A stretch of DNA of 17,632 nt from an uncultured Bacillota bacterium (GTDB taxonomy: Bacteria; Bacillota; Clostridia; Tissierellales; Tepidimicrobiaceae). Positions 6,675 through 13,863 of this stretch are shown in pieces. The DNA lies in the NCBI GenBank assembly GCA_937967955.1, contig CALBUB010000028.1, positions 1 through 17,632 on the forward strand, given 5' to 3'. Positions within the stretch are counted from its first letter, which is position 1. Every line of letters starts with the position of its first letter. A model generated the notes under the pieces. That model was not told the DNA's origin, ran no database searches, and saw only the letters and a list, made by a program, of their open reading frames with translations. A program made the translations under genes and the position numbers.

Positions 6675-7415
6675 ATGGATCCTGTTGCATTTAAAATATT
6701 TGGCATTGAAGTTATGTGGTATGGTGTACTGATTTCTATTGGTGTAGTTATAGGTACCCTATTAGCATTAAGGGAAGCAAGAAGGGTAGGAGTAGATGAA
6801 AATGAGCTAATAGACCTTTTATTATTTGCAATTCCAGCTGCTGTTATTGGAGCTAGAGTTTATTATGTAATATTTTCTTGGGATTATTATAAGGCTGATC
6901 CTATGCAAATATTCAATTTTAGGGGCGGAGGACTGGCCATACATGGTGCAATTATAGCTGCAGTAATTACGGCTGTAATATTTACAAGGAAGAGAAAATT
7001 AGATTTTTGGAACATGGCCGATATAGCAGCCCCTAGTTTAATATTAGGCCAAGCTATTGGCCGTTGGGGCAATTACATAAATCAAGAGGCCTATGGAACT
7101 CCTACAACTCTTCCATGGGGAATAATGATAAATGGAGTTAAGGTCCATCCTACTTTCCTATATGAATCTATAGGAAATTTTCTAATATTCCTTTTTCTAA
7201 TATGGTATCGCAAAAGGAAAGTTAAAGTTACAGGTGAGATATTCCTACTATACCTAATTTTATATTCTGCTGTAAGATTTTTCGTAGAAGGCCTAAGAAC
7301 TGATAGCTTAATGTTAGGTCCGATAAGGATGGCCCAACTAGTTAGTATAGTGTCCATAATAATAGGTGCTTCCTATTTATATATAAGGAGAAAAAAGGAA
7401 GGGTCTAGTAATTAA
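6675..7415 (+). CDS. lgt: Phosphatidylglycerol-prolipoprotein diacylglyceryl transferase
   Basis: Lgt transfers diacylglycerol from phosphatidylglycerol to the lipobox cysteine of prolipoproteins at the outer face of the membrane, the first step of lipoprotein maturation. The protein has 246 residues and about seven hydrophobic segments. It starts at ATG 6675 with GGAAGGGG as ribosome site. Conserved blocks are MWYGVLISIG near the N-terminus, RVYYVIF, GGLAIHGA (His90), the signature GRWGNYINQEAYG (Arg130, Asn133, Asn136, Glu138), HPTFLYES and RFFVEGLRTDS. It is followed 19 bases later by the YbaK-type gene and probably shares a transcript with it. The lipoprotein gene upstream is a plausible client, but a terminator and separate promoter divide them. 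Confidence 0.97.
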   Translation: MDPVAFKIFGIEVMWYGVLISIGVVIGTLLALREARRVGVDENELIDLLLFAIPAAVIGARVYYVIFSWDYYKADPMQIFNFRGGGLAIHGAIIAAVITAVIFTRKRKLDFWNMADIAAPSLILGQAIGRWGNYINQEAYGTPTTLPWGIMINGVKVHPTFLYESIGNFLIFLFLIWYRKRKVKVTGEIFLLYLILYSAVRFFVEGLRTDSLMLGPIRMAQLVSIVSIIIGASYLYIRRKKEGSSN

Positions 7416-7434
7416 TATGTAGGGGAGATATAAA

Positions 7435-7920
7435 TTGTCTATTGAAAGAGCTAGGGAACACTTAAAAAAATGGAATCTAGACCATAGGATAATGGAGTTT
7501 GATGTATCTAGTGCAACAGTGGAGCTGGCTGCAAAAGCAGTAAATTGTGAACCAGAAAGGATTGCAAAGTCCATGGCTTTTATAATTGGTAATAAGTGTA
7601 TACTTATTGTTACAGCAGGAGATGCTAGGATTGACAACAAAAAATATAAGAAAAGATTTAAATGTAAGGCAAAGTTGGTGCCTGCAGAAGACCTTTTAAC
7701 ATTAGTAGGCCATGAAATAGGAGGGGTTTGTCCCTTTGGAATAAATGAAGGGGTTGAAGTATATTTAGATTTATCCTTAAAAAGATTTGAAAGCGTATTT
7801 CCTGCTTGCGGTAGTAGCAATAGTGCTATTGAGCTGTCTATTGAAGAGTTAGAAAAGTGTTCAGGTTACATAGATTGGGTTGATGTTTGTAAGGGTTGGC
7901 AAAATTTAGAGAATGAATGA
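7435..7920 (+). CDS. YbaK/EbsC-type aminoacyl-tRNA deacylase
   Basis: The YbaK/ProX/INS superfamily hydrolyses mischarged aminoacyl-tRNAs in trans, most often Cys- or Ala-tRNA(Pro). The 161-residue protein consists of just this domain. It starts at TTG 7435 with AGGGGAG (7421-7427) as ribosome site. Family features are an N-terminal helix, SSATVELAAKAV, ERIAKSMAF with the conserved lysine, LIVTAGDARID, and the glycine-rich GHEIGGVCPFGI segment, then VEVYLD and FPACGSSNSAIELS. The cysteine in GGVCPFG replaces the serine or threonine found in many relatives. Substrate tRNA cannot be told from sequence. It is co-directional with lgt and ends at a strong terminator. Confidence 0.85.
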   Translation: MSIERAREHLKKWNLDHRIMEFDVSSATVELAAKAVNCEPERIAKSMAFIIGNKCILIVTAGDARIDNKKYKKRFKCKAKLVPAEDLLTLVGHEIGGVCPFGINEGVEVYLDLSLKRFESVFPACGSSNSAIELSIEELEKCSGYIDWVDVCKGWQNLENE

Positions 7921-7961
7921 AGCAGATATTCTATTTTGGGAATATCTGCTTTTTATTTTTT
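7921..7961 (+). terminator. Rho-independent terminator after the YbaK-type gene
   Basis: An 11-base perfect stem (AGCAGATATTC at 7921-7931, complement at 7940-7950) with an eight-base loop is followed by TTTTATTTTTT. It begins immediately after the stop codon and isolates the dcw cluster from upstream transcription. Confidence 0.92.
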
Positions 7962-8007
7962 CTTATAATTAAGGTTTTAATTTAATGGAAAATATTATTA
8001 TAGTTTT

Positions 8008-8036
8008 TTGTCAAATAACAAAATATAAGATATAAG
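8008..8036 (+). promoter_or_regulatory. Distal sigma-A promoter of the dcw cluster
   Basis: TTGTCA (8008-8013) and TATAAG (8031-8036) each match consensus at five of six positions and are exactly 17 bases apart. It lies 157 bases ahead of the mraZ start. Confidence 0.6.
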
Positions 8037-8092
8037 ATTGACGAAATATAGTACTTTTTTACTAAGAAATAAAGGCCAAATTCTTAAAATTA

Positions 8093-8121
8093 TTGAAGGA
8101 ATTATTAAAAAGGTATAGAAT
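8093..8121 (+). promoter_or_regulatory. Proximal sigma-A promoter of the dcw cluster
   Basis: TTGAAG (8093-8098) and TAGAAT (8116-8121) are separated by exactly 17 bases. Transcription would begin around 8128, directly at the edge of the GTGG repeat array, an ideal place for repression by a bound MraZ ring. Confidence 0.6.
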
Positions 8122-8130
8122 AAATACTAT

Positions 8131-8180
8131 GTGGAGTAAAGTGGAGTAAAGTGGTGGATAGTGTATTGGTGTGTATGTAA
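8131..8180 (+). promoter_or_regulatory. MraZ operator: GTGG repeats in 10-base register
   Basis: Two identical decamers GTGGAGTAAA start at 8131 and 8141. They are followed in the same 10-base phase by GTGGTGGATA (8151), GTGTATTGGT (8161) and GTGTATGTAA (8171). MraZ proteins bind direct GTGG/TGGG-type repeats with one-turn spacing in front of their own operon and repress it in the species studied. The first three units are strong and the last two are degenerate. The array fills the space between the proximal promoter and the mraZ ribosome site. Confidence 0.85.
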
Positions 8181-8188
8181 AGGGTGAG
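8179..8188 (+). promoter_or_regulatory. Ribosome binding site fixing the mraZ start at 8193
   Basis: AAAGGGTGAG spans the GTG at 8184 that would give the longest frame, so that codon cannot be the start. The GTG at 8193 is six bases after the AAAGGGTG core and gives the family N-terminus MFIGEYQH. Confidence 0.8.
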
Positions 8189-8192
8189 TGGT

Positions 8193-8624
8193 GTGTTCAT
8201 TGGTGAATACCAACATACGGTTGATAGTAAAGGCCGAATCATAATGCCTTCTAAATTAAGAGAGGGTCTTGGACAAAAGTTTATAGTAACTAAAGGTTTA
8301 GATAACTGCTTGTTTGTATATCCCTTTGAGGAGTGGGAAAGGTTTGAGAAAAAGCTGAGAACATTACCACTTACCAATAAAAATGCAAGAGCTTTTGTAA
8401 GATTTTTCTTTGCAGGGGCTACTGAATGTAGTTTAGATAAACAAGGAAGGATACTCATTCCGAATAATTTAAGAGAGTATGCAAAGATTATAAAAGATGT
8501 AGTAATAATAGGAGTTGCAGAAAGGATTGAGATTTGGGCTAAAGAAGAGTGGGATGACTATAATAGCGATGACAATTTAAGTTACGAAGATATAGCTGAA
8601 AAGATGGCAGAATTAGGAATATAA
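8193..8624 (+). CDS. mraZ: Transcriptional regulator MraZ
   Basis: MraZ is a SpoVT-AbrB-fold DNA-binding protein that forms ring-shaped oligomers and controls the dcw cluster. The protein has 143 residues, the same length as Bacillus subtilis MraZ. It starts at GTG 8193, giving MFIGEYQHTVDSKGRIIMPSKLR. It has two AbrB-like repeats: the first holds DSKGRIIMPSKLR (residues about 11-23) and the second holds DKQGRILIPNNLR (about 81-93). Between them is the conserved LPLTNKNARAFVRFFFAGATE. It is first in the cluster, with its probable operator directly upstream, so autoregulation is expected. rsmH begins 14 bases downstream. Confidence 0.96.
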   Translation: MFIGEYQHTVDSKGRIIMPSKLREGLGQKFIVTKGLDNCLFVYPFEEWERFEKKLRTLPLTNKNARAFVRFFFAGATECSLDKQGRILIPNNLREYAKIIKDVVIIGVAERIEIWAKEEWDDYNSDDNLSYEDIAEKMAELGI

Positions 8625-8630
8625 AAGGAG
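8623..8630 (+). promoter_or_regulatory. Ribosome binding site fixing the rsmH start at 8639
   Basis: AAAAGGAG overlaps the mraZ stop codon and runs into the GTG at 8630, which therefore cannot be the start. TTG 8639 lies eight bases downstream and gives the family N-terminus MRFEHTPVLL. Confidence 0.75.
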
Positions 8631-8638
8631 TGGAAAAT

Positions 8639-9571
8639 TTGAGATTTGAACATACACCTGTATTACTTAATGAAGCTATACAAGGTTTGAATATAAAACC
8701 TGATGGTATATATGTGGATGGTACATTGGGTGGAGCAGGCCATTCAATAGAGATAGTTAAAAGGCTGACTACTGGAAAGTTAATAGGAATAGACCAAGAT
8801 ATTAATGCTATCAAGAAGGCTAAAGAAGTCCTTAAGGCTTATTCAGATAAAGTTATTTTTATCCATGATAACTATGTAAATATAGAGAGAATATTAGGAG
8901 ATTTGAATATAGAAGGGGTCGATGGGATCTTATTAGATATAGGAGTTTCCTCTCATCAGTTAGACGAAGAAAAAAGAGGTTTTTCTTATAATAAGGATGC
9001 TCCTTTAGATATGAGGATGGATACCACTAGAGTTTTTTCAGCCTGGGATGTGGTAAACAAATATTCAAAAGAAGACTTAGAAAGGCTTATTAAAAATTAT
9101 GGGGAAGAAAGATGGGCTAAAAGAATAGCTGAATTTATTGTGGAAGCTAGGAAAAGCAAGCCTATAGATACTACATTAGAGCTGGTGGAAATAATAAAGA
9201 AGGCTATTCCTAAAAGGGCAAGGGCTACAGGCCATCATCCAGCTAAAAAGACCTTCCAAGCTATAAGGATAGAAGTAAATGATGAGCTAAGAGTGCTAGA
9301 AGAGAGCATACCTGTTATGGTCAAACTTTTAAACAAAGGTGGAAGGCTGTGTATTATAACCTTCCACTCTCTAGAAGATAGGATTGTTAAAAGAAGTTTT
9401 GCTTATCTAAATAAGGCTTGTATATGTCCACCTGAGTTACCTATTTGTATGTGTGACAAAGAAAAGGAAATCGAAATAGTAACTAGAAAGCCCATAGTTC
9501 CAACAAAGGATGAGGTAGAAAAAAATCCCAGAGCCAGAAGTGCAAAGTTAAGAATTGCTGAACGAGTTTAG
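8639..9571 (+). CDS. rsmH: 16S rRNA (cytosine-1402-N4)-methyltransferase
   Basis: RsmH (formerly MraW) methylates N4 of C1402 in the decoding centre of 16S rRNA using S-adenosylmethionine. With the TTG start at 8639 the protein has 310 residues, close to the usual 310-315. Motifs are EHTPVLLNEA at the N-terminus, the SAM loop VDGTLGGAGHS, GIDQD, GILLDIGVSSHQLD, the stretch RGFSYNKDAPLDMRMD, ATGHHPAKKTFQAIRIEVNDEL, ITFHSLEDRIVK and the C-terminal NPRARSAKLR. A cysteine-rich patch (CICPPELPICMC) near the C-terminus is normal for this family. It is the second gene of the dcw operon. Confidence 0.97.
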   Translation: MRFEHTPVLLNEAIQGLNIKPDGIYVDGTLGGAGHSIEIVKRLTTGKLIGIDQDINAIKKAKEVLKAYSDKVIFIHDNYVNIERILGDLNIEGVDGILLDIGVSSHQLDEEKRGFSYNKDAPLDMRMDTTRVFSAWDVVNKYSKEDLERLIKNYGEERWAKRIAEFIVEARKSKPIDTTLELVEIIKKAIPKRARATGHHPAKKTFQAIRIEVNDELRVLEESIPVMVKLLNKGGRLCIITFHSLEDRIVKRSFAYLNKACICPPELPICMCDKEKEIEIVTRKPIVPTKDEVEKNPRARSAKLRIAERV

Positions 9572-9598
9572 TTCTAAATCGAAGGGGGAAAGAATAAA

Positions 9599-10093
9599 TT
9601 GTTAGTAGCAAAAAAGGAATTAGAATATTTTGAGCAAGAACATCATAAGGACAACTATTGGCAGCCTAAGAAAAAAAGAAACAATAAAAGTAATAAAAGA
9701 CCACAAAATAACAAGAATTACAAGGTGTTGTATAAAGTACTTTTTCTAGTGGTATCATTTATTGGATTAGCATTATCCCTATTTATATTATATAGGTATG
9801 CAAATATAACTAAGATGAAATTAGAAATTACAGAAATACAGCAACAAAAAATTCAGCTAGAAAAGGAAAAAGAGGATTTATTAGCTGAATTGGAGGCTAT
9901 TAAGAGCCTTACAAGAATTGAGGAAGAAGCAGTTATTAAATTGGGAATGGACCATCCAACTGAGGAGCAGATAGTATACGTAAGTGTAGATGAATTTCCA
10001 TTAAACAGTGAAAGTAATAACAATTCCTATGAAGAATATGGTTTGTTAGGACAGCTAAAGAACATAGTAAATTTAGTGCTAGGATTGTTATAA
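9599..10093 (+). CDS. ftsL: FtsL/DivIC-type septum protein
   Basis: FtsL is a small bitopic division protein that forms a coiled-coil complex with DivIB/FtsQ and DivIC/FtsB and activates the FtsW-PBP pair at the septum. The 164-residue protein starts at TTG 9599 behind AAGGGGGAAAG. It has a long basic cytoplasmic tail (Lys/Asn/Arg-rich, residues 22-42), one transmembrane helix (about 46-65), and a coiled coil rich in Glu, Lys and Gln (about 72-107). It ends with the conserved EEEAVIKLGMDHPTEEQIVYV segment, then an acidic/Asn-rich stretch and a short hydrophobic C-terminus. Sequence conservation in the family is low, so the call rests on topology, this C-terminal motif and position between rsmH and the PBP gene. 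Confidence 0.85.
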   Translation: MLVAKKELEYFEQEHHKDNYWQPKKKRNNKSNKRPQNNKNYKVLYKVLFLVVSFIGLALSLFILYRYANITKMKLEITEIQQQKIQLEKEKEDLLAELEAIKSLTRIEEEAVIKLGMDHPTEEQIVYVSVDEFPLNSESNNNSYEEYGLLGQLKNIVNLVLGLL

Positions 10094-10105
10094 GGGGGTT
10101 TAATT

Positions 10106-12277
10106 TTGGTTGTGCCTAGTAGCTCTACTAAGAAAAGACTATTATTCGCCTTTCTAGTTGTTGTATTATTATCCTTTTTCCTTATTTTAAGATTAGGTTA
10201 CATACAGTTAGTCCAAGGAGAGGAGCTTAAAAAAGGAGCCTTAGAACAGTGGACAAAGAGTATAGAAATTAAAGCTAAGAGAGGTACTATATACGATAGA
10301 AATGGAAAGGAACTAGCAATTTCAGTAAGTTCTCACACTGTATGGGCTAGTCCGGCAGATATAAAGAATCCCGAAGAAACTGCAAAAAAAGTAGCTGAAG
10401 TATTGGAGTTGGAAGAAGAGGAAGTTTACGAAAAGATAACTAAAAATGTAAATGTTATTAAAATAAAACAGTGGATAAGTATGGAAGAAACTAAGAAATT
10501 AAGAGAATTAAATTTACCTGGAATAGAAATAGTCGATGATAATAAGAGGTTTTATCCCTATGGAGCCTTTGCAAGTTATATATTAGGTTTTACTGATATT
10601 GACAATAATGGCTTATATGGCATTGAGAGAACTTATGACAAATACCTTTCAGGAGCCTCTGGTAGATGGGTAAAAACAGAGGATGCCAGAGGGGTGGAAA
10701 TGCCCTATGGTGGAGAAAAAGTATATGAACCAGAGAATGGTTTAAATGTGGTATTAACAATAGATGAAACCATACAGCATTTTGCTGAAAAAGCTGCTAA
10801 AGAAACTTTGGAAAGGACTAAGGCTAAAAATGTAGCAATACTTATGATGGAGCCTAAAACAGGGGATATATTAGCCCTTGCTAATTTACCCCAATACGAT
10901 CCGAATAATCCAAGAGAACCTCTAGAGCCAGAGTTAAAGGCAAAGTGGGAAAATTTATCCCAGGAAGAATTAGAAAAAGAATGGTATGATATGTGGAGAA
11001 ACTTTTCTATAAACGACTCCTATGAACCAGGTTCTACTTTTAAAGTAATAGTTACTGCTGCAGCCTTAGAAGAAGGAGTTGTAGATGTTGACAGTCATTT
11101 TTACTGTAGTGGTTTTGTAAGGGATATACCCGGAGCAGTATTAAAGTGTGCTAGATGGTACAATCCCCATGGTAGCCAGAATTTAAAGGAGGGCTTAGAA
11201 AACTCCTGTAACGTAGTATTTGTAGATGTAGGCAGAAGGCTAGGTAAGGAAAAGCTATATGAATATATTAAAGCCTTTGGCTTTGGAGAACCTACTGGTA
11301 TAGAATTAACTGGGGAACAAGGAGGTATAATCCCAGCAAATACTGATATAATTAAGGAAGTTAACCTAGCAACCATGTCCTATGGGCACGGTATAGCTGT
11401 AACCCCTATCCAGTTATTGACTGCAGTTTCAGCTATTGCAAATGGAGGAAAGTTGATGGCTCCAAGGCTTGTATCAAAGTTAATCGATGATGAAGGTAAT
11501 GTAGTAAAGACTATAGAGCCTATAGTAAAACGCCAAGTTATATCAGAAGCTACTGCTAAAACTGTATTGGATATGATGGAAGGGGTAGTATCAAATGGTA
11601 CTGGTTCTAATGCCTATGTGCCAGGCTATAGAGTAGCAGGAAAAACTGGAACTGCACAAAAGATAATAGATGGCAGATATGCACCAGGCAAATACATAGG
11701 TTCCTTTGTAGCTATAGCTCCAGCTGATGATCCTAAAATAGCAGTGTTAGTTATAGTGGACGAACCAGAAGGAGTTTATTATGGTGGAAGTGTTGCAGCT
11801 CCTGTTGCAGGAGACTTAATTGAAGAAACTTTAAACTATCTTGAAGTGGAACCTAAGTATACTGAGGAGGAAAAGGAGGAATTTGAAAATACTCAGATAG
11901 TACCTGATGTTAGAAATAAGACAATAGAGGAAGCAGGTAGGCTATTAACTGAATTAGGCTTTAGGTACACTACTGAGTCATATAGTTTTGATGAGAACTC
12001 GGTAGTCGTTGAGCAATTCCCTCTACCTGGAACTGAAGTTACAAAAGGGTCCATAATAGATTTATATTTGGATGTGGATTACCAAAAAGATGACAAGATA
12101 GTAGTTCCAGATCTTACAGGAAAAACTAGAGAAGAAATAATCAACTTACTAGAAGGAATAGGTTTAAACTATGAATTCCAAGGAGAAGGTAAAGCTACAG
12201 AACAAGACCCTGTGCCGGGAACAGAAGTTGAGATAAACTCTACAGTAAGAATCCTTTTATCAGATACTGAAGATTAA
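10106..12277 (+). CDS. Class B penicillin-binding protein, SpoVD/FtsI type, with PASTA domains
   Basis: A peptidoglycan transpeptidase that crosslinks septal or spore cortex wall. It has 723 residues and starts at TTG 10106 after AAGGGGG (10092-10098). Order: short cytoplasmic tail, transmembrane helix (about 11-30), dimerisation domain starting RGTIYDRNGKELA, then the transpeptidase domain with EPGSTFK (catalytic Ser310, Lys313), SCN (367-369) and AGKTGTAQ (Lys513). Two C-terminal PASTA domains follow (about 598-655 and 665-721), beginning IVPDV and VVPDL. A Trp/Glu-rich insertion precedes the SxxK motif. In Bacillus subtilis, pbpB (FtsI) and spoVD lie in tandem here; this genome has only one gene at this place, so it could be the vegetative FtsI, the sporulation SpoVD, or serve both. 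The partner is probably the FtsW-type protein encoded downstream. Confidence 0.93.
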   Translation: MVVPSSSTKKRLLFAFLVVVLLSFFLILRLGYIQLVQGEELKKGALEQWTKSIEIKAKRGTIYDRNGKELAISVSSHTVWASPADIKNPEETAKKVAEVLELEEEEVYEKITKNVNVIKIKQWISMEETKKLRELNLPGIEIVDDNKRFYPYGAFASYILGFTDIDNNGLYGIERTYDKYLSGASGRWVKTEDARGVEMPYGGEKVYEPENGLNVVLTIDETIQHFAEKAAKETLERTKAKNVAILMMEPKTGDILALANLPQYDPNNPREPLEPELKAKWENLSQEELEKEWYDMWRNFSINDSYEPGSTFKVIVTAAALEEGVVDVDSHFYCSGFVRDIPGAVLKCARWYNPHGSQNLKEGLENSCNVVFVDVGRRLGKEKLYEYIKAFGFGEPTGIELTGEQGGIIPANTDIIKEVNLATMSYGHGIAVTPIQLLTAVSAIANGGKLMAPRLVSKLIDDEGNVVKTIEPIVKRQVISEATAKTVLDMMEGVVSNGTGSNAYVPGYRVAGKTGTAQKIIDGRYAPGKYIGSFVAIAPADDPKIAVLVIVDEPEGVYYGGSVAAPVAGDLIEETLNYLEVEPKYTEEEKEEFENTQIVPDVRNKTIEEAGRLLTELGFRYTTESYSFDENSVVVEQFPLPGTEVTKGSIIDLYLDVDYQKDDKIVVPDLTGKTREEIINLLEGIGLNYEFQGEGKATEQDPVPGTEVEINSTVRILLSDTED

Positions 12278-12281
12278 GATT

Positions 12282-12306
12282 AAAGGCGACTTCTTAGTTG
12301 CCTTTT
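12282..12306 (+). terminator. Weak hairpin between the PBP gene and murE
   Basis: AAAGGCGAC (12282-12290) pairs with GTTGCCTTT (12297-12305) around a six-base loop, with one G-U pair. The T run behind it is short and broken (TTTTAATTAATT). It may be a leaky terminator that lowers murE expression, or a processing or stabilising hairpin. Full termination seems unlikely because no clear promoter precedes murE. Confidence 0.5.
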
Positions 12307-12337
12307 AATTAATTGGACCATAATACAGTTCAAAGGC

Positions 12338-12344
12338 AGGGGGA
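12338..12344 (+). promoter_or_regulatory. Ribosome binding site fixing the murE start at 12349
   Basis: AGGGGGA lies four bases before TTG 12349. The upstream in-frame TTG at 12313 has no ribosome site and lies immediately after the hairpin. Confidence 0.75.
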
Positions 12345-12348
12345 TAGC

Positions 12349-13809
12349 TTGAAGTTATATGAAATTATAGAAGGCTTTTCTTACCAGCTTATTAAAGGGG
12401 ATGTTGGTATAGAGATTGGAAAAATTGAACACGATTCAAGAAAAGTTTCTAAGAACGATATGTTTATTGCTATAAAAGGCTTTTCTGTTGATGGCCATAA
12501 CTTTATAGATGAAGCTATTAGTAAGGGAGCCAGTTGTATAGTTATAGAAAAGGATATAGATGGACCTTTAAGTGATGGTGTTACTTATATCAAAGTCAAG
12601 GATACACTACTAGCTCTAGCAAAATTCTCCTCAGTCTTCTATGGAAATCCTTCTAAAAAATTACATTTAATTGGGGTAACTGGTACTAATGGAAAAACAT
12701 CTACGACTTTTTTGATAAAAAAAATACTTGAAGAGGCTGATAAAAAAACAGCTCTTATAGGCACCTTAGGAGCAGTGATAAATGGTGAAAGAATAGAAAA
12801 CAGAAATACTACTCCAGAGTCCTTATTGCTTCAACAACATTTGAAAAGGATGTTAGATAATGGTAATGAATTCTGTGTTATGGAAGTATCTTCTCATGCA
12901 CTAGATTTAAAGAGGGTTGAATATACTCATTTTCAAGTAGGTGTATTTACAAACTTGACTAAAGACCATTTAGATTATCATAAGACCATGGAAAATTACT
13001 ACAAAAGCAAATTAAAGCTATTTAGCATGACTAATAAGTGTAATATAATCAATGGGGATGATGAATATGGCAAAAGAATGTTAAAGGACATAGATAACAA
13101 GGTTCCAATATTGACTTATGGAATAGATGAGAAATGCCATGTATATGCAACAGATATAAATTACCATACTAATGGTGTAGACTTTAAATTAAACACACCA
13201 AAAGGAGTTATTCCTATCAATATGAAACTGTTAGGCAGGTTTAATGTGTATAATGCATTAGCTGCAGCCTCTTGTGCCATTGCTTATGATATTAGCTTGC
13301 CCACTATAAAAAGAGGAATAGAAGCTATTTCAGGAATAAGGGGTAGGTTTGAGGTAATACATGTAGAGTCCAGAGATTTTGATGTTATTATAGATTATGC
13401 CCATACACCAGATGGCTTGGAGAAAGTATTGAAAGCCATTGATGGCTTTGCACAAGGTAGAAAGATAGTCCTCTTTGGAGCTGGAGGCAATAGGGATAGG
13501 GAAAAAAGGCCTATGATGGGAGAAGTTGCAGCTAAACATGCTGATATATGTATTGTTACCTCTGACAACCCTAGGTATGAGGACCCTGACAAAATAATAG
13601 AGGACATACTAGTTGGGGTAAGAAGAGGAAAAGCAAAATATATTGCAATAACTGATAGAAAAGAGGCAATAAAGTATGCATTAGAAATAGCAAAGCCCAA
13701 AGACACCATATTATTAGCTGGAAAAGGACATGAAACTTATATTATAATTAAAGATAAAGTGATTCCTTTTGATGAGAAACAAATAGTAATGGATATCATC
13801 AATAGATAA
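12349..13809 (+). CDS. murE: UDP-MurNAc-tripeptide synthetase, meso-DAP type
   Basis: MurE adds the third amino acid to UDP-MurNAc-L-Ala-D-Glu in the cytoplasm. With start TTG 12349 the protein has 486 residues and begins MKLYEIIEGF; the longer frame from 12313 adds 12 residues unlike the family. Visible are HDSRKVSKNDMFIAIKG (UDP-binding domain), the ATP loop GVTGTNGKTSTT (Lys116), NRNTTPESL, the SSHALDLKRV block, NLTKDHLDYH, DYAHTPDGLEKVL, FGAGGNRDREKRPMMGEVA, and TSDNPRYEDP. The DNPR motif (residues 406-409) is the one associated with meso-diaminopimelate rather than lysine, so this organism probably has DAP-type peptidoglycan. AGKGHE closes the protein. murF does not follow; mraY does, 54 bases later. 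Confidence 0.96.
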   Translation: MKLYEIIEGFSYQLIKGDVGIEIGKIEHDSRKVSKNDMFIAIKGFSVDGHNFIDEAISKGASCIVIEKDIDGPLSDGVTYIKVKDTLLALAKFSSVFYGNPSKKLHLIGVTGTNGKTSTTFLIKKILEEADKKTALIGTLGAVINGERIENRNTTPESLLLQQHLKRMLDNGNEFCVMEVSSHALDLKRVEYTHFQVGVFTNLTKDHLDYHKTMENYYKSKLKLFSMTNKCNIINGDDEYGKRMLKDIDNKVPILTYGIDEKCHVYATDINYHTNGVDFKLNTPKGVIPINMKLLGRFNVYNALAAASCAIAYDISLPTIKRGIEAISGIRGRFEVIHVESRDFDVIIDYAHTPDGLEKVLKAIDGFAQGRKIVLFGAGGNRDREKRPMMGEVAAKHADICIVTSDNPRYEDPDKIIEDILVGVRRGKAKYIAITDRKEAIKYALEIAKPKDTILLAGKGHETYIIIKDKVIPFDEKQIVMDIINR

Positions 13810-13863
13810 TTAGCTAAAATATAAGCAAGGAACTAACAATAAATACAAGAGAGGAGAAAACAA

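Noticed and set aside
7377..7820. 147-codon minus-strand frame opposite the YbaK-type gene
   Set aside because: It overlaps a gene with clear family motifs and shows no recognisable domain or ribosome site.
8038..8066. TTGACG at 8038 as a third promoter for mraZ
   Set aside because: No acceptable -10 element lies 16-18 bases downstream; the sequence there is ACTAAG.
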